Shown piece by piece: positions 6,946 to 14,935 of a DNA stretch of 64,000 bases. Within the stretch, counting starts at the first letter, position 1. Each line of letters starts with the position of its first letter. The translations under genes and the position numbers were made by a program. The notes beneath the pieces were generated by a model that had not been told where the DNA came from, did not search any database, and saw only the letters and a program-made list of their open reading frames with translations. The DNA lies in NCBI GenBank assembly GCA_020249925.1, contig JADCER010000005.1, positions 434,001 to 498,000 on the forward strand. The letters are read 5' to 3'. The DNA is from Roseomonas sp. (GTDB lineage: Bacteria; Pseudomonadota; Alphaproteobacteria; Acetobacterales; Acetobacteraceae).

Positions 6946-7689
6946 ATGCTTGATCGCCTTCGGGAGCAGGGTTTTGACATCGCCTTTGAAGCCCATGCCG
7001 AGGCTATTCTTTCGGTTGATTTTCCGGAAGTGGCCGCAGAAATCGAACAGGCCCTGCTGGATTTCCGTATCCCTGTTCGCGAATTGGTGGCGGGCGGCGG
7101 TGGTGAAGCACAAGGCACCCAAAGGCTACGCAGAGCGCTCGCGGCCAGAGGATGGTCCAAGCAAACTTTTGTTGTTGAACGCAGCATCAATGGCCTTAAG
7201 CGTGAGAGCCAATCGCATGAGGTGGATCATGTTCGCACCTATGCTGACGGAAAATGCATTGCGCTTGAGATTGAATGGAACAACAAGGATCCTTTCTTTG
7301 ATCGGGATCTTGAGAATTTTAAGCGGCTTCACGCTGATGGCGCCATTTCAGTTGGCATCATCATCACCCGCGGGGCACAGTTGCATAACGGTTTGCGGGG
7401 ATTGATTGGCGATTTTCTACTGCGTGAGCGCGTTGCTGACTTCGCGGCCTTAGCCGACTATGGCTATCGCCCGACCCCCCGCCAGAGAGAGATGATCGAA
7501 AGGCGGTTAGGGCCTTCAGCAAAGCCTGAGGATTTCGCCACTTCGGTGGCGCAGGTGCTTGTTTCTGACAAGTTTGGAGAAGCAACGACACATTGGCGCA
7601 AGTTGGAGGACCGCCGGCAACGTGGCGTCGGTAATCCATGCCCATTGTTATTGGTTGGTCTTCCGTTGGGAATCGTTGACCCTTCCTGA
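6946..7689 (+). CDS. BglII/BstYI-like type II restriction endonuclease
   Basis: This 247-residue protein contains an acidic cluster matching the BglII/BamHI-type nuclease core: D94 in HEVDHVR, then E108 and E110 in ALEIEWNNKD, followed by DPFFDRDLENF. That D...ExE layout and the WNNKD block are characteristic of the BglII/BstYI family, which cleaves palindromes containing GATC. Codon use is visibly more AT-rich than in flanking genes, suggesting acquisition. The gene follows the adenine methylase. Residues after about 200 are polar and less conserved. The family call is fairly firm; the cut site is not inferred. Confidence 0.78.
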   Translation: MLDRLREQGFDIAFEAHAEAILSVDFPEVAAEIEQALLDFRIPVRELVAGGGGEAQGTQRLRRALAARGWSKQTFVVERSINGLKRESQSHEVDHVRTYADGKCIALEIEWNNKDPFFDRDLENFKRLHADGAISVGIIITRGAQLHNGLRGLIGDFLLRERVADFAALADYGYRPTPRQREMIERRLGPSAKPEDFATSVAQVLVSDKFGEATTHWRKLEDRRQRGVGNPCPLLLVGLPLGIVDPS

Positions 7690-7709
7690 GAGCTACCAAA
7701 CTCCAAGAT

Positions 7710-7808
7710 GGCGGGGTCCGGGGTAACATGCCTTGATCTTGGGCGCAGCCGCCACACCAACCCTGCGCCCCTGCCAAACCCCGGCGGGGGTCTGGGGGCG
7801 GAGCCCCC
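7710..7808 (-). repeat. Intergenic repeat, right copy in inverted orientation
   Basis: Read on the - strand this begins with GGGGGCTCCGCCCCC (complement of 7794-7808) and ends with ACCCCGGACCCCGCC (complement of 7710-7724). It mirrors the copy at 6047-6162, and its inner 57 bases differ from that copy at five positions by eye. The two copies bracket the methylase and nuclease genes. It lies between the nuclease stop and the rpmJ terminator. Confidence 0.75.
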
Positions 7809-7830
7809 GTTTTGCTCCCACCCCAAACAC

Positions 7831-7853
7831 AAAAAAGGGGCCAAAGCCCCGTT
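7831..7853 (-). terminator. rpmJ: Rho-independent terminator of rpmJ
   Basis: On the - strand GGGGCTTTGGCCCC is followed by TTTTTT. The stem is 4-5 base pairs and the U tract is strong. It ends about 45 bases after the rpmJ stop. Confidence 0.8.
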
Positions 7854-7896
7854 TCAAACGCCCAACGCTACTACGCAGGCCGAAGCCCGCGCGCAA

Positions 7897-8022
7897 TCAG
7901 CCCTGGCGGGCCTTAAGCCGCGGGTTCTTCTTGTTGATCACGTAAACGCGACCGCGGCGGCGTACCACAACGCAGTTCTTGTCACGGGTCTTGGCGGTCT
8001 TCAGCGAGTTACGAATTTTCAT
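7897..8022 (-). CDS. rpmJ: 50S ribosomal protein L36
   Basis: A 41-residue basic protein starts at 8022 ([16 protein letters not shown]) and continues with the hallmark blocks [16 protein letters not shown] and a C-terminal KARQG. This is the alphaproteobacterial zinc-ligand-poor form of L36, with a single cysteine at residue 17. L36 is the smallest large-subunit protein and contacts 23S rRNA. Codons are strongly biased as in highly expressed genes. It is monocistronic, with its own terminator downstream. The identification is secure despite the small size. Confidence 0.96.
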   Translation of the reverse strand: MKIRNSLKTAKTRDKNCVVVRRRGRVYVINKKNPRLKARQG

Positions 8023-8089
8023 TGGTCTAACCTTTCGAAGGCGCGGTGTCTAAGCGGGGCAGGGGGCCAAGTCAACCCATTGCACCCCC

Positions 8090-9307
8090 CTATTCAGCTG
8101 CGCGGCGTTCCTCTTCCATGATGCGCAGAAAACCATCGCGGGTCTGGGGCAGTTTGCGGCCCATGATCTGTTCGGCGACCTGGGTGCGCAGCACCTGCGC
8201 GGTGCCGCCGGCAATGGCGAACATGCGCGCATCGCGCAAATAGCGCTCCATCGGGTTGTCGCGCGAATAGCCCGCCGCGCCCCAAATTTGCAAAGCCTGG
8301 TTGGTCACGCGGATCGCCATCTCGCCCGCCAGCACCTTGGCCTGGGCGGCGGCAAGCCGATCCGGAAAGCCATTCGGCCCCGCGCTTTTCGCTGCGCGCC
8401 ACACCATGGCGCGGGCGGCCTCAACCTCAATGGACATATCCGCCAGCATCCAGGCAAGGCCCTGAAATTCGCCAATGGGCCGGCCGAATTGGCGCCGGGT
8501 CTGCGCCCGCTCAAGCGCATGTTCATAGGCGCCGGCGGCCAACCCCAAGGCAACAGTGGCCGCCCCCACGCGCTGGCCATTATAGGCATCAATCAGCCGG
8601 CCAAAGCCGCGCGCCCAGCCACCGGGGGGCCTCAACACCATGCTATCGGCTACTTCCAGCCCCGCGATTTCCGTCTCGGCTTCCGGCATCCCACATAGCC
8701 CGAGGGAGGGGATGCGCTTGAACGTAATCCCAGGCGGTGGACCGTCACCCTGGCGCACCACCAGAAAGCCACCGATGCCCTGATCGCGCCCGTCTTCAAT
8801 CACCCGCGCAAAAATCAGATGCAGCCGGGAAACCCCGCCGCCAGTGATCCAGGTCTTGCGGCCATTGATCACCCATTTATCGCCATGGCGCACCGCGCGC
8901 GTGGTCATCTCAGTGGCGGCCGACCCTGCTTCGGGTTCGGTGATCAGAATCGCGGGCTTGTCGCCGGCCAGCACCAGATCAGCGGCAATGCGCTTTTGCG
9001 CGTCCGTGCCATAGGCCATGATGGCGCCAATGGCGCCCATATTGGCCTCCACGGCAATGCGGCCGCATACCGCACAGGCTTTGGAAAATTCCTCAATCAC
9101 CAGGGCAGCGTCGAAGTAATCGCCCCCCGGCCCACCCCAGGCGCGCGGCACGGTCAGGCCGGTGAAGCCCGCTTCCGCCATGCGTCGCACCATGGGCCAG
9201 GGATAGGCGCCCGAACGATCGGTCTCGGCCGCTTGGGCCGCCGCTTCGCGCGCCAATTCCCGCGCCCGGTCGCGCAGCCTTGCCTGTTCTGGGGTCAAGC
9301 CATCCAT
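8090..9307 (-). CDS. Acyl-CoA dehydrogenase family protein with atypical active-site residues
   Basis: This 405-residue protein has the full ACAD layout: an N-terminal helical domain, a middle beta domain with TEPEAGSAATEMTTRAV and KTWITGGG, and a C-terminal helical domain with QFGRPIGEFQ and MERYLRDARMF. Family members are FAD enzymes that oxidise acyl-CoA with a catalytic Glu near the C-terminus (YEGT) or in the IVD-type helix position (xxER). Here those places read IAGGT and NGQR, so neither standard Glu is visible. It may be a desulfinase-, reductase- or otherwise diverged ACAD. The start was set at MDGLTPEQ, where the family usually begins, and not at an upstream in-frame codon. Confidence 0.85.
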   Translation of the reverse strand: MDGLTPEQARLRDRARELAREAAAQAAETDRSGAYPWPMVRRMAEAGFTGLTVPRAWGGPGGDYFDAALVIEEFSKACAVCGRIAVEANMGAIGAIMAYGTDAQKRIAADLVLAGDKPAILITEPEAGSAATEMTTRAVRHGDKWVINGRKTWITGGGVSRLHLIFARVIEDGRDQGIGGFLVVRQGDGPPPGITFKRIPSLGLCGMPEAETEIAGLEVADSMVLRPPGGWARGFGRLIDAYNGQRVGAATVALGLAAGAYEHALERAQTRRQFGRPIGEFQGLAWMLADMSIEVEAARAMVWRAAKSAGPNGFPDRLAAAQAKVLAGEMAIRVTNQALQIWGAAGYSRDNPMERYLRDARMFAIAGGTAQVLRTQVAEQIMGRKLPQTRDGFLRIMEEERRAAE

Positions 9308-9317
9308 GATGTGCACC

Positions 9318-10037
9318 TTATGTGAGACGCGCTTCGATTGCCGCCGCCGCGGCGCGATCCAGTTTGAGCGCCTTGGCGAATTCATCAAGCCAGGCGCGCT
9401 CGGCTGCCGCGATCTCGCCCGCGCCCACCACCGCGGCGGCATAGAGCTGCGCGGACAGCATCGGGTCACTCGCCAGCTTGGCAAGGGCGGTGGGCGTCAA
9501 GGGCTTATCGAAATCCGCCAGCACCGTGTCGCGTGCGGCGGGGCTGAGGCCCGCGCCATCCAATTGCGCGGCGATGCGCCCGCGCTCTTCGGCATCAATC
9601 GCGCCATCGGCCTTGGCGGCGGCGATCATGGCGCGCAGCATCAGCAAAGCTTCGGCGGTCTCGGCGCTGGGTTCTTCTTCCGGTTCGGCGGTGATAGGCG
9701 CCCAAGGGTCGGCGGCGGGTTTGGCGGCACCCGGCGCCTTGCCCCAAGGGCCAGGGCTGGCGGGCGCCGGGCGCGCCGGTCCGGCCCAATCGAAACCACC
9801 GCCACCCTTGCCAGAGGGAGGTACCGGTCGTGGCGGCGGCGCGGCCGGCGCTGGTGGGGCAGTCTGGCTCCGGCGCAGCGCCTCAATCGCAATGCCGGCA
9901 AGCCCGGCCAAAGCGCGACCAAGCTGAGCATTGCTGGCGGTGGCGCGGCTGCGTGAGCGCGTGGGGCTGCGCCGCCGTGGCGCCGTACCACCGCCCAGCA
10001 CTGCGCCAATCACCCGCCCAAGATCAAAACCGGCCAT
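9318..10037 (-). CDS. DUF533/TerB-like protein
   Basis: This 239-residue protein has a short N-terminus (FDLGRVIGAVLGGG), a proline/alanine-rich low-complexity linker (about residues 60-120) and a C-terminal helical domain of about 110 residues. The domain includes EALLMLRAMIAAAKADGAIDAEERGRI, which has the shape of TerB/DjlA-type folds found in DUF533 (YebE-like) proteins. Their biochemical role is unclear; some bind metals or membranes. A strong AGGGAGGAAC ribosome site fixes the ATG at 10037. The gap to the ACAD gene downstream is 10 bases, so they may share a transcript. The domain call is moderately sure. Confidence 0.72.
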   Translation of the reverse strand: MAGFDLGRVIGAVLGGGTAPRRRSPTRSRSRATASNAQLGRALAGLAGIAIEALRRSQTAPPAPAAPPPRPVPPSGKGGGGFDWAGPARPAPASPGPWGKAPGAAKPAADPWAPITAEPEEEPSAETAEALLMLRAMIAAAKADGAIDAEERGRIAAQLDGAGLSPAARDTVLADFDKPLTPTALAKLASDPMLSAQLYAAAVVGAGEIAAAERAWLDEFAKALKLDRAAAAAIEARLT

Positions 10038-10062
10038 GTTCCTCCCTCCCTTGGCGGCAGCA

Positions 10063-10968
10063 TTACAAATCCTGCATCGCGGTCGCAATCGCGGGTGCGA
10101 GTGCGCGGAATTCCTCAGCCCTTGGGCTCCGCGCCCGCCACGCCAAGCCGATCCGACGGCTCATGCCATTCTCAAGCGGCCGCGTCACCAACCCAGTCCC
10201 CGCGAGCACACCGCCAGCCACGGCCAGGCGCGGCAGCAGCGTAACGCCAAGCCCACTCGCCGCCATTTGTACAAGCGTATGGAGTGAAGTCGCCGAAAAT
10301 TCCTCGGCGGTCAGCGCCCCCGAAAGCCCGCAAGCGGCCAAAGCATGATCCCGCAGGCAATGCCCATCCTGCAGCAGCAGGAGTTTTTCCTCCAGCAGCG
10401 CCCGCGGCGTGATGCTGGCGCGCCCGGCCAAGGGGTGATCTTCCGGACAGGCCAGCAGAAACGGGTCTTCGGCGATGGCCAGCGTCTCCGCCGCCCCGCA
10501 ATCGCAGGGGAGTGCGAGCAGCAGCAGGTCAAGCCGACCCGATTCCAAGGCTTCCACCAGCCTTTCGGTCAAATCTTCCCGGAGCCAGGGGCGCAGGCGC
10601 GGGAAATCGGCGCGCAGCCGCGGCATCAGGCGGGGCAGCAAAAAGGGGCTGATGGTCGGGATGACGCCAAGGCGGATGGGCCCGGAAAGCGGCTCCCGCG
10701 CAGCGCTTGCGGTTTCCACACAACTATTGAGCGCGGCGAGGGCGACCCGCGCGCGTTGGATGAGTTCCGCCCCGAGCGGTGTGAAGACGGGCTTTTTGGC
10801 GCCGCTCCGTTCCAAAATGGCGGCATCCAATTGTCGCTCAAGCGCGATCATGCCGGCAGATAGGGTGGATTGCGTGACCCCGCAGGCCGAAGCGGCGCGG
10901 CCGAAATGTTCATATTCGGCGAGCGCCACCAAATAGCGGAGTTGCTGAGGGGTGGGCAGCGCGATCAT
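10063..10968 (-). CDS. oxyR: LysR-family peroxide regulator, OxyR type
   Basis: This 301-residue LysR-type regulator has an N-terminal winged HTH (about residues 5-64, with FGRAASACGVTQSTLSAGM) and a substrate-binding-like effector domain. The diagnostic feature is the pair C204 and C213 in DGHCLRDHALAAC, matching the redox cysteines C199 and C208 of E. coli OxyR. H2O2 forms a disulfide between these and switches the protein to an activator. No catalase or peroxiredoxin gene lies next to it here, so its targets are elsewhere. The redox pair makes the subfamily assignment solid. Confidence 0.87.
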   Translation of the reverse strand: MIALPTPQQLRYLVALAEYEHFGRAASACGVTQSTLSAGMIALERQLDAAILERSGAKKPVFTPLGAELIQRARVALAALNSCVETASAAREPLSGPIRLGVIPTISPFLLPRLMPRLRADFPRLRPWLREDLTERLVEALESGRLDLLLLALPCDCGAAETLAIAEDPFLLACPEDHPLAGRASITPRALLEEKLLLLQDGHCLRDHALAACGLSGALTAEEFSATSLHTLVQMAASGLGVTLLPRLAVAGGVLAGTGLVTRPLENGMSRRIGLAWRARSPRAEEFRALAPAIATAMQDL

Positions 10969-11092
10969 CGTATATTCCGGTTAATAATCAAGAACCTTCA
11001 TCTGAACCAATGCTGCAAGAAGTAGGTGGCAGGAGGCTCCGCCGAAAGGCCCCTCGCCACCTCAAACTGTGGGTTCGAGCTTCAGATGCGGC

Positions 11093-11452
11093 TCAGCGAC
11101 GGGTCCAGCGTTCCTGGCCAAGCCTGGTTCCGCCGGCATAGGTCCAGATACCGGACCAGACACCGTTTTCATGCACGAGCAGGGCAAGCCCCGTGTCGTT
11201 GCCAGAACGGTAGCTGACCGTGAGGAAACCCTCATCGCCGATGCCGGTGCCAAGATAACGCTGCCCGTCGATCACCCAAGTGACGCGAAAGGTATCGCCG
11301 GTTGGTACCACCTCCACCGTGCCATTATAGGTCGCGCCATCAGGCGTACGGCCTTCGACAGTATAGCGGCCAGCGATGCTTTTTTGCGCCGCAGCGCCGC
11401 CGGCCAGCGCGGCGAGAATGGGCAGCGACAGCAACAGGCGTTTCTTGATCAT
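11093..11452 (-). CDS. Secreted small beta-rich protein, hypothetical
   Basis: This 119-residue protein has a clear Sec signal peptide (MIKKRLLLSLPILAALAGG, cleavage near AAAQ). The mature part is about 96 residues of alternating strands with glycine turns (IAGRYTVEGRTPDGATYNGTV, DTFRVTWVIDGQRYLGTGI). The pattern resembles small periplasmic lipocalin/avidin-like beta proteins, but no family is assigned with certainty. There is no cysteine and no catalytic motif. It stands alone between the OxyR gene and the oxidase gene, so context gives no clear role. Confidence 0.75.
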   Translation of the reverse strand: MIKKRLLLSLPILAALAGGAAAQKSIAGRYTVEGRTPDGATYNGTVEVVPTGDTFRVTWVIDGQRYLGTGIGDEGFLTVSYRSGNDTGLALLVHENGVWSGIWTYAGGTRLGQERWTRR

Positions 11453-11527
11453 GGGGGCGATCCTTATGTTTACGATGAAAAATGCTAGCCGTCGCCGCGG
11501 TCAAGGCAAGCCGTGATGCGGAGCGTT

Positions 11528-12769
11528 TCAATACCGCGCCGGATCATAGGGCTTCGGGTCAATGAAGGGCGCTTCGCCCATCATCATCTCCGCCACCAGC
11601 CGCCCGGTCGTCGGACCCAGCGTAAAGCCCTGATGCGCATGGCCAAAGGCGCACCAAGCGCCGGCCTGGCCGGGCAGGCGGCCAATGATCGGCAGCATAT
11701 CCGGCGTGCAGGGGCGCACCCCCATCCAGGGATCATCTTCCACCGCTTCGGCCAGCGGCAGTAATTGGCGCGCGAGTGGCTCGGCGCGCGCCAATTGCAC
11801 TGGGGTTTTCGGCGCATCATCGGGGGCGAATTCAGCCCCGGTGGTAAGCCTGACGCCAGCACGCATCGGCACCAGTACAAAGCCGCTATCGGCATCCAGA
11901 AACCCGCGATTGAGCACCGCATTGCCCTGCATGCGGTAATGGCGGTGATAGCCGCGCTTGCCGAAAAGCGGCGGCGCATAGCCAAAGCGGCGGGTCAGCT
12001 TTGCGGAGGCTGAGCCAAGCGCAATCACCACCTGTTCCGCTTCGCGCGGGCCGTCACTGGCTTGTACGCGCCAGCCCGCGCCATGGCGTGCAAGGCTGAG
12101 TGCATCGCCGCGCAGGATTTCACCACCCGCTTCGGTGAAGCGCCGCGCGTAAAACAGTGTCAGCGCCTGCGGGTCACTCACGGAAAGCGGGTCGGTCCAA
12201 TGAATGGCGCCAAGGCGCTTGACCAGCAAATGCGGTTCGGCTGCCGCAAGCCCGGCTTCATCCAGCAGCGCGTAATTCACGCCCTGTTCGCGCTTCAGCG
12301 TCTCCGCTTCCGCAATGGCGGCGTTCAGCGTCGGTTGAGTATTGTAAAGCCGCATCCAGCCGATGGGGCGGAGCAACGCTTCGGCCTCGGTCCCGCGTGT
12401 GAGCGCCACATGTTCATCAATGCAAGTCACGATCAGCCGCGCATAGGCTTCCGCAATCGGCCGATAGCGTGATGGCGCCGAATGCCACCAATATTTGAAC
12501 AAGGGTGCGGCCAGGCTGAGCAAGGCAGAAGGATGATAGGAAGCATCCACCGATCGGTTCTGCGCCATGCGCCAAAGTGTTGCGATATCGCGCGGGAAGG
12601 GATGCGGATACACGGCTTCGCGCTGGATCAGACCTGCATTGCCGAAGGACGCACCTTCACCGGGCGGCGCGCGGTCCAGCACTACCACCTGCGCGCCGCG
12701 GCGTTGCAAATGCAGCGCGATGCAAACGCCAACCATGCCAGCGCCAAGCACGATAACAGATCGCGACAT
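11528..12769 (-). CDS. FAD-dependent amino-acid oxidoreductase (DadA-like DAO family)
   Basis: This 413-residue protein has an N-terminal FAD site VLGAGMVGVCIALHL and a second FAD contact GEGASFGNAGL about residue 38. The C-terminal GRLPGQAGAWCAFGHAHQGFTLGP block is typical of D-amino-acid dehydrogenases. Such enzymes oxidatively deaminate D-amino acids or related amines, passing electrons to the respiratory chain or oxygen. It lies 39 bases downstream of a cupin gene and a GST gene on the same strand, probably one operon. Substrate specificity is not evident. Confidence 0.85.
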   Translation of the reverse strand: MSRSVIVLGAGMVGVCIALHLQRRGAQVVVLDRAPPGEGASFGNAGLIQREAVYPHPFPRDIATLWRMAQNRSVDASYHPSALLSLAAPLFKYWWHSAPSRYRPIAEAYARLIVTCIDEHVALTRGTEAEALLRPIGWMRLYNTQPTLNAAIAEAETLKREQGVNYALLDEAGLAAAEPHLLVKRLGAIHWTDPLSVSDPQALTLFYARRFTEAGGEILRGDALSLARHGAGWRVQASDGPREAEQVVIALGSASAKLTRRFGYAPPLFGKRGYHRHYRMQGNAVLNRGFLDADSGFVLVPMRAGVRLTTGAEFAPDDAPKTPVQLARAEPLARQLLPLAEAVEDDPWMGVRPCTPDMLPIIGRLPGQAGAWCAFGHAHQGFTLGPTTGRLVAEMMMGEAPFIDPKPYDPARY

Positions 12770-12808
12770 TATTCTTCTTCCTGTCTCACGCGCCCCGGCG
12801 CTTCATGA

Positions 12809-13177
12809 TCACACGTCTTTAGTCTCAAATTCCGCCGGACCCGTGATTTCGATCAATTCCAGATCTTCCGAATGGGTAATCTCGCGATGCTTCACCAAGG
12901 GCGGTTGATAGCAGCTATCGCCGGCGCGGAATTCCTTGACGCCGATATCCTCATATTCAAAGCGCACCCAGCCCTTCAGCACGAAGAACATCTGGAACTT
13001 CAGATTATGGGTATGCCATTGCCCGGTGGCATGGGCGCCCGGAATGGCGCGGATGACATGCGCGCCAAAGGCGCCATCGGTGGCGCCCTTGATGCCAAGA
13101 TCACGATATTCGAAAAACGGGCGCAGCCCGCGGATGAATTCCGAACCCTCGGCATGGCTGGTCGTGGTGGTGGTCAT
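12809..13177 (-). CDS. Cupin-domain protein
   Basis: This 122-residue single-domain cupin has motif 1 as HTHNLKFQMFFVLKG with metal-ligand histidines, and motif 2 as GDSCYQPPLVKHREI. Small cupins bind a metal and act as dioxygenases, isomerases or sensors; nothing here narrows that. A GGAGAG ribosome site precedes the ATG. It lies 14 bases after the GST gene and 39 bases before the amino-acid oxidase gene, so the three probably form one transcription unit. Confidence 0.85.
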   Translation of the reverse strand: MTTTTTSHAEGSEFIRGLRPFFEYRDLGIKGATDGAFGAHVIRAIPGAHATGQWHTHNLKFQMFFVLKGWVRFEYEDIGVKEFRAGDSCYQPPLVKHREITHSEDLELIEITGPAEFETKDV

Positions 13178-13191
13178 GGCGTTTCTCTCCT

Positions 13192-13818
13192 TCAGGCAAG
13201 CGGCAGCGCGACATGGCGCGTAAAGCCCGGGCGTGTCAGCAACGTATCATAATAGCGGCGCAGATTGGGCAGGTTCGGGCGTTCAATCGGCAGCACATGC
13301 CAGCGATGCACCCAGCAGCCGAGTGTCAGGTCGGCCAGCGTCAGCGCATCGCCACACAAAAATCGCTGCCCTTCCAGTTTCTTTTCAATGATGCCCCAAA
13401 GCCGGCCTGCTTCATCGCGCGCCTTGGCCTCTGCCTTCCAGTCGCGTTCCGGTTCCGGCAGGCGCACATGGGTGAAGAAGATCGTCACCATCGGTGCGGT
13501 CAGGTGCCCAAGGGTCCAATCCATCCAGGTTTCCACGGCGGCCCTTTGGCGTGCATCGCGCGGATAGATCGGGCTATCCGGCGCCTCGGCATTGCACAAA
13601 TAACGGCAGATCGTGTTGCTCTCCCACAGCGCCCAGCCATCTTCTTCCTGCAAGGTCGGCACCAGGCCCATAGGGTTCATGGCGCGGTATTCCGGTTCCT
13701 TGGTGCGGCCAAAGGCGCCGCCGGCATCTATCCTCTCATAGGAAAGGCCGAGCTCTTCCATCAGCCACAGCACCTTCATGACATTGCTGGAACTGGTCCG
13801 GCCCCAAAGCTTGCGCAT
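13192..13818 (-). CDS. Glutathione S-transferase family protein
   Basis: This 208-residue protein has the two-domain GST layout. A thioredoxin-like N-terminal domain (about residues 1-78) carries the active-site SSSNVMK and the cis-proline/glutathione contact MGLVPTLQ...ESNTICRYL. An all-helical C-terminal domain includes FLCGDALTLADLTLG. Such enzymes conjugate or isomerise small electrophiles using glutathione. It is the first gene of a probable GST-cupin-oxidase unit. The substrate is unknown. Confidence 0.9.
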   Translation of the reverse strand: MRKLWGRTSSSNVMKVLWLMEELGLSYERIDAGGAFGRTKEPEYRAMNPMGLVPTLQEEDGWALWESNTICRYLCNAEAPDSPIYPRDARQRAAVETWMDWTLGHLTAPMVTIFFTHVRLPEPERDWKAEAKARDEAGRLWGIIEKKLEGQRFLCGDALTLADLTLGCWVHRWHVLPIERPNLPNLRRYYDTLLTRPGFTRHVALPLA

Positions 13819-13907
13819 GGCTGATCTCCCTTGCCTGAGGTCAGCCTAAAGCCCAGCGCCAGATGGGTCCAGTTGCAAGCGGCGCCCTGGCGCGCAATCT
13901 GTCCTCC

Positions 13908-14384
13908 ATGAAGCGCGCCCTTATCGTATTGGCCCTGGCCGCCGCCGCCCCGCTTGTCGCGCAAGCCAGCGAGACCTGGCTGGGGCTGGCACCTTGCGAG
14001 CTCTGCCTGTGGCAGCGCTGGCCCTATTGGGTGGCGGCGGGCCTGGCTGCTTTGGCGCTGGTGGTGCCGCGTTTCGCTGGGGTGCTGCTCAGCCTGGCGG
14101 GCTTGGCCGCGCTCACTTCCGGAACTTTGGGCGGGTTTCATCTCGGGGTGGAGCAAGGCTTCTGGCCCTCACCGCTTGCGGGCTGCAAGGCCGCGACGGC
14201 AGGCGGGGCAATGAGCATTGAGGATATGCTGAAAAGCCTGGCCCCAACCCCGAACAAGCCCTGCGATGCGCCGGCTTTTCTGATCCCCGGTCTTCCCATT
14301 TCGATGGCGGCAATGAATATGGTGTATGGTTTGGGCCTTGGGGCGCTTGCGCTGCGCCTCGCCCGGCAAGGAGCAAGAGCATGA
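13908..14384 (+). CDS. dsbB: Disulfide bond formation protein B
   Basis: This 158-residue inner-membrane protein has about four membrane spans. The first periplasmic cysteine pair is C30-x-x-C33 (PCELC) and the second loop carries C93 and C119, the redox relay typical of DsbB. DsbB re-oxidises DsbA and hands electrons to ubiquinone. The start at 13908 puts the first span at the N-terminus; an earlier in-frame codon would add an untypical tail. Its stop overlaps the start of coq7 (ATGA), so the two are co-translated. No dsbA is in the window. Confidence 0.9.
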   Translation: MKRALIVLALAAAAPLVAQASETWLGLAPCELCLWQRWPYWVAAGLAALALVVPRFAGVLLSLAGLAALTSGTLGGFHLGVEQGFWPSPLAGCKAATAGGAMSIEDMLKSLAPTPNKPCDAPAFLIPGLPISMAAMNMVYGLGLGALALRLARQGARA

Positions 14385-14935
14385 CGCAGAAAACCGCCGA
14401 ATACCGCCTGCCCGGCGACCCCACGGCGCGTGAGGTGGTGGAACGCACCATCCGCGTGGATCATGCCGGCGAATATGGCGCCAAGCGCATTTATGAGGGC
14501 CAATTGGCTGTTTTGGGCCGCACCAAATACGGCCCGCTGATCGAACATATGAAGGCGCAGGAACAGGTCCATCTGGACACGTTTTCGCGCCTTATTGGCG
14601 AACGCCGCGTGCGCCCGACGGCGCTGCTGCCCTTCTGGCATGTCGCAGGCTTTGCGCTTGGGGCGGCGACTGCGCTGCTTGGCCATCGCGGCGCGATGGC
14701 CTGCACGGTTGCCGTGGAAGAAGCGATTGATGAGCATTACCGCGCGCAGGAGGACACGCTTGGCGATGATGAGGCGGAACTGCGCGCCGATATCGCCCGC
14801 TTCCGCGCCGAGGAATTGGAACATCGCGACACGGGGCTTGAACATGAAGCGGAACAGGCGCCCGCCTATCGGCTGTTGAGTGCGGCGATCAAGACCGGCT
14901 GCAAGATTGCCATCAAAATCAGTGAGCGCGTGTAA
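14381..14935 (+). CDS. coq7: Demethoxyubiquinone hydroxylase (COQ7 family)
   Basis: This 184-residue protein has the di-iron carboxylate motifs of COQ7/CLK-1: E in DHAGEYGAKRIYEGQ, ExxH in EQVHLDTF, EEAIDEHY and EELEHRD. It catalyses the penultimate hydroxylation in ubiquinone synthesis at the membrane surface. The gene is translationally coupled to dsbB upstream (4-base overlap) and to a lipoprotein gene downstream (TAATG). The link to dsbB makes sense because DsbB uses ubiquinone as its electron acceptor. The call is firm. Confidence 0.94.
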   Translation: MTQKTAEYRLPGDPTAREVVERTIRVDHAGEYGAKRIYEGQLAVLGRTKYGPLIEHMKAQEQVHLDTFSRLIGERRVRPTALLPFWHVAGFALGAATALLGHRGAMACTVAVEEAIDEHYRAQEDTLGDDEAELRADIARFRAEELEHRDTGLEHEAEQAPAYRLLSAAIKTGCKIAIKISERV

